This document shows, piece by piece, positions 8,885 through 18,579 of a stretch of DNA of 64,000 bases (position 1 is its first letter; each line of letters begins with the position of its first letter). Position numbers and translations under genes: made by a program. The stretch lies in NCBI GenBank assembly GCA_016789405.1, contig JAEUPQ010000019.1:62001-126000 (forward strand). Reading direction: 5' to 3'. The stretch comes from Lysobacteraceae bacterium. Its GTDB lineage: Bacteria > Pseudomonadota > Gammaproteobacteria > Xanthomonadales > Xanthomonadaceae. The notes under the pieces are model-generated. The model was not told where the DNA came from. It searched no databases and worked only from the letters and a program-made list of their open reading frames with translations.

Positions 8885-9022
8885 CGCAAGGCTTCGCCGC
8901 GCGCACGGTCCTCTCTCTCCCAAGCGCGTCGCGAATGCTTGCCCGGTCCGCCGTTCCTTTTTCCATCACCCCAAGCGCGCCCCTTTCCAGCACGCGTCCC
9001 TTCTAGCCTTCCGGAGTTCCCC

Positions 9023-9742
9023 ATGCTGCACATGCAAGCCGTCACCAAGGTCTATCGCACCGAGCTGGTCGAAACGCACGCGCTGCGCTCGCTCGACCTG
9101 CATGTGCGCGAAGGCGAATTCGTCGCGGTCACCGGGCCTTCCGGCTCGGGCAAGACCACCTTCCTCAACATCGCGGGCCTGCTGGAGGAATTCACCGGCG
9201 GCACCTACCTGCTCGACGGCGAGGACGTGAGCAAGCTCGGCGACGACGCGCGCTCGAAGCTGCGCAACCGCAAGATCGGCTTCATCTTCCAGGGCTTCAA
9301 CCTGATCCCGGATCTCAACCTGTTCGACAACGTCGACGCGCCGCTGCGCTATCGCGGCATGGCAGCCGCCGAGCGCAGGCAGCGCATCGAGGACGCCCTG
9401 TCGCGTGTCGGCCTCGGCTCGCGCATGAAGCACTATCCGTCGGAATTGTCGGGCGGCCAGCAGCAGCGCGCGGCGATCGCGCGCGCGCTCGCAGGCAGCC
9501 CGCGCCTGCTGCTCGCCGACGAACCGACCGGCAACCTCGATTCGCAGATGGCGCGCAGCGTCATGGAGTTGCTGGAAGAGATCAACGGCCAGGGCACGAC
9601 GATCGTCATGGTGACCCACGACCCCGAACTGGCCGCGCGCGCGCAGCGCAACGTGCACATCGTCGACGGCATGGCCACCGACCTGCAGCGCGAAGCCGGC
9701 CTTGTGCGCAGCGCCGCGACCACGCAGACCGCCAGCGTCTGA
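9023..9742 (+). CDS. ABC transporter ATP-binding protein (MacB/LolD type)
   Basis: 239 aa. Walker A GPSGSGKT at residues 38-45, Q-loop in FIFQGFNLIP, signature LSGGQQQR, Walker B LLLADEP and the H-loop VTHD are all present, so it should be an active ATPase. The LolD/MacB-type family uses mechanotransmission rather than classic membrane translocation. The start at 9023 (MLHMQAVTKVY) was chosen because the domain begins there and GGAG precedes it by seven bases; an in-frame ATG further upstream would add a non-conserved tail. It is followed after 10 bp by the first permease gene. Confidence 0.95.
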   Translation: MLHMQAVTKVYRTELVETHALRSLDLHVREGEFVAVTGPSGSGKTTFLNIAGLLEEFTGGTYLLDGEDVSKLGDDARSKLRNRKIGFIFQGFNLIPDLNLFDNVDAPLRYRGMAAAERRQRIEDALSRVGLGSRMKHYPSELSGGQQQRAAIARALAGSPRLLLADEPTGNLDSQMARSVMELLEEINGQGTTIVMVTHDPELAARAQRNVHIVDGMATDLQREAGLVRSAATTQTASV

Positions 9743-9752
9743 GGAGACCGCC

Positions 9753-11066
9753 ATGTTCGGCTATTACCTCAAGCTCGCCCTGCGCAGCTTCCGGCGGAAC
9801 AAGGCGCTGACCGCGCTGATGGTGCTGGCGATCGCGCTCGGCATCGGCGCCAGCATGACCACGCTCACCGTGTTCCACGTGCTGTCCGGCGATCCGATCC
9901 CGCAAAAGAGCGACAAGCTGTTCTATCCGCGCATCGATCCGCGCGGCAAGGACAGCTATCAGCCCGGCGAAGATCCCGAATGGCAGATGACGCGTTTCGA
10001 TGCCGAAGCGCTGCTGCGCGAAGCGAAGGGCGAACGCCAGGCGCTGATGACCGGCGGCAGCGTGGCCCTGGAGCCGCAGAAACCCGGCATGGATCCCTTC
10101 TATGCCGATGCGCGCTACACGACCGCCGACTTCTTCCCGATGTTCGAAGTGCCGATGCTCGAAGGTCGCGCCTGGACCGCCGAGGAAGACAAGGCCCGTG
10201 CGCGTGTCGTCGTGATCGCGAAGAAGCTCAAGGAACAGCTGTTCGGCGATACGTCCGCGATCGGCAAGACGGTTCGCCTCGAACGCCACGACTTCCGCGT
10301 GATCGGCGTGATCGACGAATGGGAGATGACCCCGAAGTTCTACGACGTGACCGGCGACAGCCACGGCTCGCCTGAACTGCTGTTCGTGCCGTTCTGGACC
10401 AGCCGCGACACCCGCATGAATCCCAATGGCAACATGAACTGCTGGGGCAACAGCGACGCCGACGACGAGGAAGGCAATACCGGCGTCAATGCCCCGTGCT
10501 CCTGGCTGCAGTACTGGGTGGAACTGTCGACGCCGGAGAAGGCCGCCGCCTACCGTCGCTACCTCGCGCAGTACTCCGCGCAGCAACGCGCCGCCGGACG
10601 CTTCGAGCGCCCGGACAACGTTAGCCTCGACAACGTCATGGCATGGCTGGACATCAACGGCGCAGTGCCTCCCGACGTGCGCCTGCAGAGTTGGCTGGCG
10701 TTCGGCTTCCTCGCAGTCTGCCTGCTCAACACCATCGGCCTGCTGCTTGCGAAGTTCCTGAGGCGCTCGTCGGAGATAGGCGTGCGGCGTGCGCTCGGCG
10801 CGACGCGACGCGACATCTTCGCGCAATACCTGGTCGAGGCCGGCATGATCGGTGTCGCCGGCGGTGCGCTCGGCCTCGGCCTGGCGATGGTCGGTCTGTG
10901 GGCGGTTCGCCAGCAGCCGACGACCTACGCCGAATACGTGCATTTCGACGGCAGCATGCTGCTGATCACGATCGTGCTGACCGTGGTCGCCAGCCTGCTC
11001 GCCGGCCTGCTGCCGGCCTGGCGCGCATGCCAGATCACTCCGGCCATCCAGCTCAAGTCGCAATAA
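9753..11066 (+). CDS. FtsX/MacB-like ABC permease, first of two
   Basis: 437 aa. One membrane helix near the N terminus (ALTALMVLAIALGIGASMTTLTVFH), a large periplasmic domain (about 45-300) and three C-terminal helices of the FtsX domain, with the family motif SSEIGVRRALGATRRDIFAQYLVEAG. The periplasmic domain is long and carries two cysteines (NCWGNS, APCSWLQ) that could form a disulfide. The start ATG at 9753 has GAGGAG about eight bases upstream. With the next permease it probably forms a heterodimer served by the ATPase encoded just upstream. Confidence 0.92.
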   Translation: MFGYYLKLALRSFRRNKALTALMVLAIALGIGASMTTLTVFHVLSGDPIPQKSDKLFYPRIDPRGKDSYQPGEDPEWQMTRFDAEALLREAKGERQALMTGGSVALEPQKPGMDPFYADARYTTADFFPMFEVPMLEGRAWTAEEDKARARVVVIAKKLKEQLFGDTSAIGKTVRLERHDFRVIGVIDEWEMTPKFYDVTGDSHGSPELLFVPFWTSRDTRMNPNGNMNCWGNSDADDEEGNTGVNAPCSWLQYWVELSTPEKAAAYRRYLAQYSAQQRAAGRFERPDNVSLDNVMAWLDINGAVPPDVRLQSWLAFGFLAVCLLNTIGLLLAKFLRRSSEIGVRRALGATRRDIFAQYLVEAGMIGVAGGALGLGLAMVGLWAVRQQPTTYAEYVHFDGSMLLITIVLTVVASLLAGLLPAWRACQITPAIQLKSQ

Positions 11067-11073
11067 CCCACTC

Positions 11074-11098
11074 CCTTCCCCCCGCATGCGGGGGAAGG
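11074..11098. repeat. Stem-loop between the two permease genes
   Basis: Arms CCTTCCCCC and GGGGGAAGG flank a GCATGC centre, with one unpaired C. It fills the gap between the permease genes. A similar hairpin (CCCTTCC... / ...GGAAGGG) lies at 55703-55729, so this may be a dispersed palindromic element of the genome. It could tune the ratio of the two permeases or stabilise the upstream mRNA. Confidence 0.55.
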
Positions 11099-11117
11099 AG
11101 ACACCACCGAGGTTCGC

Positions 11118-12335
11118 ATGGACATCCGCCCCATCCTTTCCACCCTGCGCCGGCACAAGACCGCCGCATCGCTGATCGTGCTGGAAATCGCACTCAGCTG
11201 CGCGATCATCTGCAATGCGCTGTTCCTCATCGGTACGCGCGTCGAGCGCGTCAACCGGCCGACCGGACTGGCCGATGAAGAGATCGTGCGCATCAACAGC
11301 GCCGGCATCGGCCGCGACGACAACGCCGATGCGCGCTACAAGGTCGACCTGGCCGCGCTGCGTGCGATTCCCGGCGTGAAGGCCGCGACCGCGACCAATC
11401 ACCTGCCGTTCGACAACTCCTCGTGGAACACCTCGGTCTCCATCCGTCCGGACCAGCCGGTGCCGAGCCTGAATGTCGCGGTCTATCTCGGCGACGAACA
11501 AATGGTCGACACCTTCGGCTTGCGCGTGGTGGCCGGCCGGGCCTTCCTGCCCGAGGAATACGTCGACTGGGGCGCGCTCAACAGCAACAAGGTCACGAGC
11601 ATTCCTGCCGCCATCGTCACCCGCGAGATGGCCGAGGCGCTGTTCCCGGGACAGAACCCGATCGGCAAGCTGCTGCACGACAGCTGGGGCGAAAAGCCGG
11701 TGCCGATCGTCGGCGTGGTCGAACGCCTGATCCGTCCGAACGACAACGAAGGCCCGGCGCACGCCTACAACAGCATGCTGCTGCCGGTGCGCCCGACGAT
11801 GGGCCGCTTCGTGCTGCGCACCACGCCGGAACGTCGCGATGAAGTGCTGAAGGCAGCCGTCGCCAGCCTCAAGCGCACCAATCCCAATCGCATCATCCTC
11901 GCCGAACATGCCTTCGCCGACGTCAAGGCGCGCTACTACCGCCAGGACAGTGCGATGGTGTGGCTGCTGGCCTCGGTCTGCGCGGCGCTGCTGGTGGTGA
12001 CGGCGCTGGGCATCGTCGGGCTTGCCAGCTTCTGGGTGCAGCAGCGCACCAAGCAGATCGGCGTGCGCCGCGCGCTGGGCGCGACGCGATCGCAGATCCT
12101 GCGCTATTTCCAGACCGAGAACTTCCTGCTCACCGCTGCGGGCATCGTGCTGGGCATGCTCGGTGCCTTCGGATTGAACCAGTTGCTGATGGCCTACTAC
12201 GAACTGCCGCGGCTGCCGATGCTGTACCTGCCCATCGGCGCGGTCGTGCTGTGGTTCCTGGGCCAGGTCGCGGTCTTCGGTCCGGCGCGTCGCGCCGCCG
12301 CGGTGCCGCCGGCGATCGCCACGCGCAGCGTGTGA
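11118..12335 (+). CDS. FtsX/MacB-like ABC permease, second of two
   Basis: 405 aa. Same plan as its neighbour: an N-terminal helix (TAASLIVLEIALSCAIICNALFLIG), a periplasmic MacB_PCD-type domain and a C-terminal FtsX domain with KQIGVRRALGATRSQILRYFQTEN. The paired RRALGATR motifs show the two permeases are paralogues, but the periplasmic parts differ, so a heterodimer with two different sensor/substrate domains is likely. It is separated from the first permease by a 51-bp gap with a hairpin. No fused ATPase domain, unlike true MacB. Confidence 0.92.
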   Translation: MDIRPILSTLRRHKTAASLIVLEIALSCAIICNALFLIGTRVERVNRPTGLADEEIVRINSAGIGRDDNADARYKVDLAALRAIPGVKAATATNHLPFDNSSWNTSVSIRPDQPVPSLNVAVYLGDEQMVDTFGLRVVAGRAFLPEEYVDWGALNSNKVTSIPAAIVTREMAEALFPGQNPIGKLLHDSWGEKPVPIVGVVERLIRPNDNEGPAHAYNSMLLPVRPTMGRFVLRTTPERRDEVLKAAVASLKRTNPNRIILAEHAFADVKARYYRQDSAMVWLLASVCAALLVVTALGIVGLASFWVQQRTKQIGVRRALGATRSQILRYFQTENFLLTAAGIVLGMLGAFGLNQLLMAYYELPRLPMLYLPIGAVVLWFLGQVAVFGPARRAAAVPPAIATRSV

Positions 12336-12388
12336 GACATGACCATCGACCGCCGCGCGACGCGCATCGCCTGAGTTAACCTGTCCAC

Positions 12389-13738
<1,350 letters not shown>

Positions 13739-13749
13739 GCCGGCTTCCC

Positions 13750-15063
13750 ATGCACATCCTCCGCCTGCTGCCGCTGACCCTGCGCCTGATCGTCCTGGGC
13801 GTGCTGTGCATCCTGCTCGCGTCGCTGTCGTCCGCGGTGCTGACACGCTGGCTGCCGGAGTGGGCGGCCGCACTGATCCCCGCGCTGCTGGTGTCCGCAT
13901 TGTTCGGCTGGAAGCTGTGGCGCACGGTCACACCCATGCGCGCGCTGTTCCGGGCCCTCGCCGGCACCGTGGCCAGCTACCGCGACGGCGATTTCGGCTT
14001 CGGCATCACCTGGGACAAGTACAGCGAACTGGTCGAACTGGTCGACGCGCACAACGCGCTCGGCGACGCCCTGCGGGAGCAGCGCGTGTCGCTGGTGCAG
14101 CGCGAACTGCTGCTCGACACGCTGGTGCAGAACACGCCGGTCGCGATGGTGCTGGTCGACGAATCCGGGCACATCGTGCTGGGCAATCTCGCCGCGCGGA
14201 AACTGCTCGGCGATGGCCGTCGACTCGAAGGCCGCGCGTTCGAGGACATCCTGTCCGCAGCGCCGCAACCGCTGCGCGATGCCATCGATCGCGGCGGCGA
14301 CGGCATCTTCGCGGTGGGCGACGAGGACAACGAGGACATCTTCCATCTCTCGCGACGCGGCTTTCGTCTCAACGGCCGCCGCCACGAACTGGTGCTGCTG
14401 CGCCAGCTCACTGCCGAGCTGCGCCGGCAGGAAGTGCAGACCTGGAAGAAGGTGATCCGCGTCATCAGCCACGAGCTCAACAATTCGCTGGCGCCGATCG
14501 CCTCGCTCGCGCATTCCAGCGCCGAGCTGCTCAAACGCGGCCAACTGGAGCGGCTGCCCACCGCGCTGGCCACCATCGAAGGCCGCGCCCGCCACCTCGA
14601 AGGCTTCATCCGCGATTACGCGCGCTTCGCGAAGCTGCCTGCGCCGCGGCTGGAGCCGCTGGCCTGGGGCCGTTTCTTCGCCCAATTGCGCAGCCAGGTG
14701 GAGTTTGCCTGGGATGGCGCGCATGCCGACGACGTTGCGCACGTGGACATCCCGCAGTTCGAACAGACGCTGCTCAACCTGGTGAAGAACGCGCACGAAT
14801 CCGGCTCGCCGCCCGAGGACGTGCAGGTACAGCTGCGCCGGCTGCCGGAACAGTGGCGCATCGACATCCTCGACCGCGGCAGCGGCATGAGCGATGCGGT
14901 GCTCTCGCAGGCGCTGCTGCCGTTCTATTCGACCAAGCGGCACGGCACCGGCCTGGGGCTGGCGCTGTGCCGCGACATCATCGAGGCCCACGGCGGCCGC
15001 ATCGCCCTGCAGAATCGCGAGGGCGGCGGCCTGCTGGTCAGCCTGAGCCTGCCTGCACGCTGA
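13750..15063 (+). CDS. NtrB-like sensor histidine kinase
   Basis: 437 aa from ATG 13750; an upstream TTG at 13735 overlapping the regulator's stop would add five residues. Two adjacent N-terminal membrane helices with almost no periplasmic loop (LRLIVLGVLCILLASLSSAVL and WAAALIPALLVSALFGW) suggest it senses a membrane or cytoplasmic signal, possibly through the exporter. A PAS-like region (NTPVAMVLVDESGHIVLGN) precedes the phosphoacceptor helix VISHELNNSLAP (His about 241) and a complete ATPase domain (N-box NLVKNAHESG, G1 DRGSGM, G2 GTGLGLAL). It is the partner of the NtrC-type regulator immediately upstream. Confidence 0.92.
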   Translation: MHILRLLPLTLRLIVLGVLCILLASLSSAVLTRWLPEWAAALIPALLVSALFGWKLWRTVTPMRALFRALAGTVASYRDGDFGFGITWDKYSELVELVDAHNALGDALREQRVSLVQRELLLDTLVQNTPVAMVLVDESGHIVLGNLAARKLLGDGRRLEGRAFEDILSAAPQPLRDAIDRGGDGIFAVGDEDNEDIFHLSRRGFRLNGRRHELVLLRQLTAELRRQEVQTWKKVIRVISHELNNSLAPIASLAHSSAELLKRGQLERLPTALATIEGRARHLEGFIRDYARFAKLPAPRLEPLAWGRFFAQLRSQVEFAWDGAHADDVAHVDIPQFEQTLLNLVKNAHESGSPPEDVQVQLRRLPEQWRIDILDRGSGMSDAVLSQALLPFYSTKRHGTGLGLALCRDIIEAHGGRIALQNREGGGLLVSLSLPAR

Positions 15064-15123
15064 CGCGCCCCGGGCTGCGCGCTATCCTGCGCCGGACGAA
15101 CGCCGGGGAGGCGCGCACGGAAC

Positions 15124-15819
15124 ATGCCAGGCGACCCCCAAGCGCCGCAGCATTCGGCTGCGGATTACTACGAGCGCATCGCGACGGCGTATCGCGCCGA
15201 TCGCTTCGGCAACAGCTACGGGCGCTTCATCGATGCCGAGGAACGTCGCTGGCTGCAGGCCACGCTGCCCGCACGGCCACCAGGACTTGTCTTGGATCTC
15301 GCCTGTGGCGACGGCCGTTTCAGCGACCATGCGGATGTCGGCATCGACCTGGCGGCCGGCATGCTGCGCCTGGCCCGTGATGCGCATCCTGATCGCGGAT
15401 TCGCGCGCGCCGACGCGACCGCGTGGCCGATCGGTGATGCGACGCTCGCTGGCGTGTTCTGCTTCCACCTCGCGATGCATCTGCGCGACGACCAATTGCG
15501 CATGCTGTTCGCGGAAGCGGCACGCTGCCTCACGCCCGGCGGCCTGCTGCTGATCGATGTGCCCGGTCGCCTGCGTCGCCGGCTACGGCCGCATCGCTCC
15601 GACATCGCCGGCTGGCACGGGCATTCGGCCCATGATCTTGGCGAACTGCGCCGGATGGCACCGCTGTTCACCATCGAATCCGCGCGCGGCATGCTGATGC
15701 TGCCGCTGCACCGTGTCCCGGTGCGCTGGCGCCCGCTCTGCGCACGCCTCGATCGTGCCCTGTGCCGGTTGCTGCGGCCGCTGGCCTCGTATCAGCTGAT
15801 TGCACTGCGGCGGACCTGA
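15124..15819 (+). CDS. Class I SAM-dependent methyltransferase
   Basis: 231 aa. The Rossmann SAM-binding motif is LVLDLACGDGRFSDHADVGID, followed by an adenine-contact segment (ARADATAWPIGDATLAGVFCFHLAMHL) and LTPGGLLLIDVP, a standard small-molecule methyltransferase layout. The basic, arginine-rich C-terminus (RLRRRLRPHR) is unusual. No substrate can be assigned. The stop lies two bases before the VanW-like gene, so the two are likely co-transcribed. It might be linked to the kinase operon 60 bp upstream. Confidence 0.85.
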   Translation: MPGDPQAPQHSAADYYERIATAYRADRFGNSYGRFIDAEERRWLQATLPARPPGLVLDLACGDGRFSDHADVGIDLAAGMLRLARDAHPDRGFARADATAWPIGDATLAGVFCFHLAMHLRDDQLRMLFAEAARCLTPGGLLLIDVPGRLRRRLRPHRSDIAGWHGHSAHDLGELRRMAPLFTIESARGMLMLPLHRVPVRWRPLCARLDRALCRLLRPLASYQLIALRRT

Positions 15820-15821
15820 CG

Positions 15822-16538
15822 ATGCTGCGTCGACTGTTTCGCGCCTTGCCGGACACGCCGCGCGCACGCCTGCTGCAGGCCCGCATGCTGGCACGCGACG
15901 CACTTCGTCGCGATCTGCAGTTCGCCCGTGCCGACGCGCCGCACCACTTGCCGAAGGTGCATGCCTGGACCCAGGTCATCCACGAGACGCCGACCGCCGA
16001 GGCGAAACGCCACAACCTGCGCCTCGCCGCCGATGCGCTGCAACGCACGCGCATCGCACCCGGCAAGGTTTTCTCGTTCGCGCGCATCGTCGGTCCGCCG
16101 ATCGTCTCGCGTGGCTATCGTGCCGGACGCACGCTGGTCGGCGGCGAGGTCGCTGCCAGCATCGGCGGCGGCCTGTGCCAGCTCAGTGGACTGCTTTACG
16201 TCGCCGCGCTGGAATGCGGGCTCGAGATCGTCGAACGCCATCCGCACAGCCTCGACATCTACACCGACGCGACGCGCTTCGCACCGCTCGGCGCCGACGC
16301 CACGGTGGTCTACGGCCACCGCGACCTGCGTTTCCGCAACACGCTGGACCTGCCGATCGGATTCTCGTGCGAGGTCGATGCCGGCCAGGTGACGCTGGCA
16401 CTGTGCGCGTCACGGCTTCCCGCCAGACGATCCATCGCGTTCGTTGCGGAATCGCAGGCATCGCATACGGTGGTTACGACGATGATCGACGGCAAGCCGA
16501 TTCTTCGACAGCGCTACCAGACAGCCGCAGATGCATGA
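15822..16538 (+). CDS. VanW-like family protein
   Basis: 238 aa. The body from about residue 55 matches the VanW family: NLRLAADALQRTRIAPGKVFSFARIVGP, RGYRAGRTLVGGEVAASIGGGLCQLSGLLYVAALECGLEIVERHPHS. VanW is a named but biochemically uncharacterised companion in vanB-type clusters; orphan VanW proteins occur widely and are not evidence of glycopeptide resistance. No signal peptide is evident. The start ATG 15822 was chosen because it follows the methyltransferase stop by two bases; an upstream in-frame ATG would lie inside that gene. It is the last rightward gene before the cassette block. Confidence 0.85.
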   Translation: MLRRLFRALPDTPRARLLQARMLARDALRRDLQFARADAPHHLPKVHAWTQVIHETPTAEAKRHNLRLAADALQRTRIAPGKVFSFARIVGPPIVSRGYRAGRTLVGGEVAASIGGGLCQLSGLLYVAALECGLEIVERHPHSLDIYTDATRFAPLGADATVVYGHRDLRFRNTLDLPIGFSCEVDAGQVTLALCASRLPARRSIAFVAESQASHTVVTTMIDGKPILRQRYQTAADA

Positions 16539-16586
16539 TCGCCGGTACATGATGAATCAACCAGAGTCCGGGTCGGGCTGGATCAG

Positions 16587-17051
16587 TCAGCCGGTCTGAC
16601 CTGCCGCCACTGAACCCTCCGACGTGAAGCCCCTTGAGTTCCATGATGAAAGTGGCGTCCGTGAAGACAATCTGCGCCGGTCTTTCCCGGAAAAATCCAT
16701 GCGCCACTGCTTGCAGTAGCCCTCGTTGTTCGAACAGGCGTCCTGAATCGAGAAAGAAAAAATTGCCACAAGAACCAGTGTGCTGAACATGAACGCACAA
16801 AACGGAAGAAATGCAGTTTTCTGGCATCTCGAAACCGCGTGCGCGCTTGCGGCCGCAAACACGAACATGATGATCGAAAATTGCGCCAGCAATCCCTTGA
16901 TGACCACTTCACCAAGGCCCCCTGGGCCATCCCCATGAACAACAGTGCATTGACGAAGTACTGCCACAAGGAACAGTGCATTCATCGCTATCGCCGACCT
17001 GAGAAAGATTCTGCACAGGCCGCGAGAGCACTCATACGGGAAATTGCCCAT
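16587..17051 (-). CDS. Putative small membrane protein, possible fifth integron cassette
   Basis: 154 aa, not recognised. Two or three hydrophobic segments are clear (MNALFLVAVL, LLAQFSIIMFVFAAASAHAV, FLPFCAFMFSTLVLVAIFSFSIQDAC), followed by a Cys/Asn-rich stretch (SNNEGYCKQW) and a low-complexity tail that may be non-native. ATG codons at 17051 and 16985 are both possible starts; the shorter form would begin at the first hydrophobic helix. AT content is well above that of the flanking genes. It reads leftward, like the four cassette genes to its right, and the degenerate attC at 17140-17198 lies just upstream. No attC was found on its left. Confidence 0.45.
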   Translation of the reverse strand: MGNFPYECSRGLCRIFLRSAIAMNALFLVAVLRQCTVVHGDGPGGLGEVVIKGLLAQFSIIMFVFAAASAHAVSRCQKTAFLPFCAFMFSTLVLVAIFSFSIQDACSNNEGYCKQWRMDFSGKDRRRLSSRTPLSSWNSRGFTSEGSVAAGQTG

Positions 17052-17139
17052 TTTCGCTCCGCCGATTCGTGAGGCGATGCTGGTTCCTGCGCATGATCAG
17101 CAAGTGATCCTGATGTGATCCATGCGTGAAGCCCAAGGG

Positions 17140-17198
17140 GATCGCGCCCGAGTTGTGACGCGCCGCGGAGCCGATTCAGCTTGCTTGAATTGTCAACC
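17140..17198 (-). repeat. Degenerate attC-like site
   Basis: On the minus strand it begins GTTGAC-AATTCAAGCAAGC and keeps the attC-like segment GAATCGGCTCCGCGG and an ACTCGGGCG end, but both terminal cores are mutated. It directly abuts the attC at 17199-17266, suggesting a lost cassette between them or a decayed site for the membrane-protein gene to the left. Confidence 0.45.
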
Positions 17199-17266
17199 AG
17201 CTGGCTGGAGAAGCTGGAGTACTGAACCGCCCGCGAAGCGGGTTCGGCTTGAATGAATTGTCAGGC
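17199..17266 (-). repeat. attC site of the 143-aa cassette
   Basis: Minus strand: R'' core GCCTGAC overlapping the gene's stop codon, then AATTCATTCAAGCCG, a central hairpin CCCGC-TTCG-CGGG and a divergent right arm (GGTTCAGTACTCC). The left half matches the other sites in the array; the R' core is poorly conserved. Confidence 0.6.
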
Positions 17267-17692
17267 CCCGCCTGCGGAATGCAAGACCACGGAATCGGCG
17301 CCGACCTTAATGCTAAAGCCGCTCATGAAAGTAGCCACGAGATGCGTGCAGCCCTCTCCTGGTTGGTTTGAAGTGAACCCCCGCATCTCGGCCACGAGTT
17401 CATCCCAGATGAAGCCGATGGAGTCAAGGCAGTCATCCTCCGTGAACGGCATGGCCGGATCTCGTTCTTGGGCTTTGAACAAATACACTCCGGTAAAGGA
17501 GAGGAGCAACTCGGATGGCTCCGTCGGCTTTACCCACTCCCCGACACCGCGACGCCAGCGCAGGTCCAGCGTCCGTTGCGGCGGGTTGTACGACAAGCCT
17601 TGAAAGTCAAAGTTGTTATGGAGGTCATAACGCTCAGGGTTGCGCTCCAGCGCAATGAAGTCTTCAGCAATCGAGAATCCGACCAGCTTCAT
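17261..17692 (-). CDS. Cassette protein of unknown function (143 aa)
   Basis: Not recognised as a named family. The protein has a compact, probably single-domain alpha/beta composition with a conserved-looking run of aromatic and charged residues: ERYDLHNNFDFQGLSYN, LDLRWRRG, SFTGVYLFKAQERDPAMPF, then DDCLDSIGFIWDELV and a C-terminal HLVATFMSGFSIKVGADSVVL. There is no signal peptide or membrane helix, so it is probably cytoplasmic. The ATG at 17692 was chosen because it lies just six bases after the attC core GTTAGGT (17704-17698); an upstream in-frame start would run through the attC. Its stop lies inside the next attC, as usual for cassette genes. Confidence 0.7.
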   Translation of the reverse strand: MKLVGFSIAEDFIALERNPERYDLHNNFDFQGLSYNPPQRTLDLRWRRGVGEWVKPTEPSELLLSFTGVYLFKAQERDPAMPFTEDDCLDSIGFIWDELVAEMRGFTSNQPGEGCTHLVATFMSGFSIKVGADSVVLHSAGGA

Positions 17693-17697
17693 GCGGC

Positions 17698-17757
17698 ACC
17701 TAACGCCTGAGTTGAGCCGCGCCGCGAAGCGAGGTCGGCTTGGACGAATTCCTGACA
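17698..17757 (-). repeat. attC site of the lipoprotein cassette
   Basis: Minus strand: decayed R'' (TGTCAGG), then AATTCGTCCAAGCCG, a hairpin around CGCTTCGCG, CGGCTCAACTCAGGC and an intact R' core GTTAGGT at 17704-17698. L'' and L' pair with an extra base in L'', as expected for an attC read on this strand. Confidence 0.8.
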
Positions 17758-17763
17758 CCCATG

Positions 17764-18162
17764 CTACTGCGCCGGCACAGCGACAAAGCGGGTTTGAGTG
17801 ATCTCCCGGGTGTGACCCGGGGCAAATGGCTCCGTGAACGTGAGCACTGGGCCCTCAATGACACCGCGCACCGACCCAAAGGACGACAGGCTTCGCAGCG
17901 CAGTGAGCGTGTATCCATCGCCGTGATATAGCAGCGTTCCCCCGTCCGACGGACCGCCCCCTGGGTCCAGCCGTGCATGGGGTGGCGTCTTCCCGGCGAG
18001 CACTGCGCAGAAGTCTGCTGACGCACGTTTCAAGAGCGCCTTGTCCTGCGCTGTTCCCGGCGTGCCAGTCAGGCCCGCGAAAGGCTCACACTGCGTCGCC
18101 ACCCGAGTATCCGACGCGTTGCAACCAGCCAGAAAAACCAAGGTGAGCAGAATTTTCCTCAT
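17764..18162 (-). CDS. Cassette-encoded lipoprotein of unknown function
   Basis: 132 aa. A clear lipoprotein signal MRKILLTLVFLAGCNASD puts the lipidated cysteine at residue 14 (lipobox LAGC); Asn at +2 after Cys suggests outer-membrane retention is possible. The mature domain (about 115 aa) is not recognised: CEPFAGLTGTPGTAQDKALLKRASADFCAVLAGK, then a beta-rich part LLYHGDGYTLTALRSLSSFGSVRGVIEGPVLTFTEPF. Two further cysteines could form a disulfide. The ATG at 18162 is four bases beyond the modified attC core, so it is preferred over an upstream TTG. Cassette-borne lipoproteins are a common class of unknown function. Confidence 0.78.
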   Translation of the reverse strand: MRKILLTLVFLAGCNASDTRVATQCEPFAGLTGTPGTAQDKALLKRASADFCAVLAGKTPPHARLDPGGGPSDGGTLLYHGDGYTLTALRSLSSFGSVRGVIEGPVLTFTEPFAPGHTREITQTRFVAVPAQ

Positions 18163-18165
18163 GGG

Positions 18166-18225
18166 CGCCAATACCTGAAATAGGCCATGCCCCGAAGGGG
18201 TTTCGGTTTGAATGAATTGTTAGGC
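18166..18225 (-). repeat. attC site of the DUF6968-like cassette
   Basis: Minus strand: intact R'' GCCTAAC (18225-18219), AATTCATTCAAACCG, hairpin CCCC-TTCG-GGGG, GGCCTATTTCAGG and a mutated R' (ATTGGCG). The left half is nearly identical to those of the neighbouring sites. Confidence 0.8.
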
Positions 18226-18249
18226 GCCAACACCAGCATGGTGAATTGC

Positions 18250-18561
18250 CTAATCACCGAAGTACGGCTCGCCGGACGGGAAGTAGAAATCATACTTGCC
18301 TCGCAGGCTGGCCAATACTCCCTCAACGTTGACCGCCAGCTGCAGAGCTTGAACGGCATCAGCGCCATAAGTGGTGTCTGACACTCTCTCCGGCAGTCCG
18401 TCGAGCTCCCAGCGGCATCCCGCTACCACACCATCAACCTCAAAGTTGACACTACCGGCGGGCACGATGAAGGGCGAGAAGATGCGGACCACCAGGGCTT
18501 TGCGCTCACCGCCGCCTCGGAGGGTGTACTGGAGCGAACGCTCTGCAATGCTTTCAGTCAT
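18250..18561 (-). CDS. Cassette protein resembling the DUF6968 family
   Basis: 103 aa. The pattern IAERSL...GERKALVVRIFSPF, then CRWELDGLP and TTYGADAVQALQLAV, resembles the small DUF6968 family as remembered; no function is known for it. No signal peptide or membrane segment. Start ATG 18561 follows the attC core by about 18 bp with GGAGA ten bases upstream, giving it a believable ribosome site. The stop is 25 bp before its own attC. Assignment to the family is from motif memory and needs a profile search. Confidence 0.72.
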   Translation of the reverse strand: MTESIAERSLQYTLRGGGERKALVVRIFSPFIVPAGSVNFEVDGVVAGCRWELDGLPERVSDTTYGADAVQALQLAVNVEGVLASLRGKYDFYFPSGEPYFGD

Positions 18562-18579
18562 TGAGCCGTCTCCATTGGC

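Noticed and set aside
15822-16538. Glycopeptide-resistance gene (vanW)
   Set aside because: No vanA/B ligase, vanH or vanX nearby; VanW-like proteins are widespread and not diagnostic of resistance.
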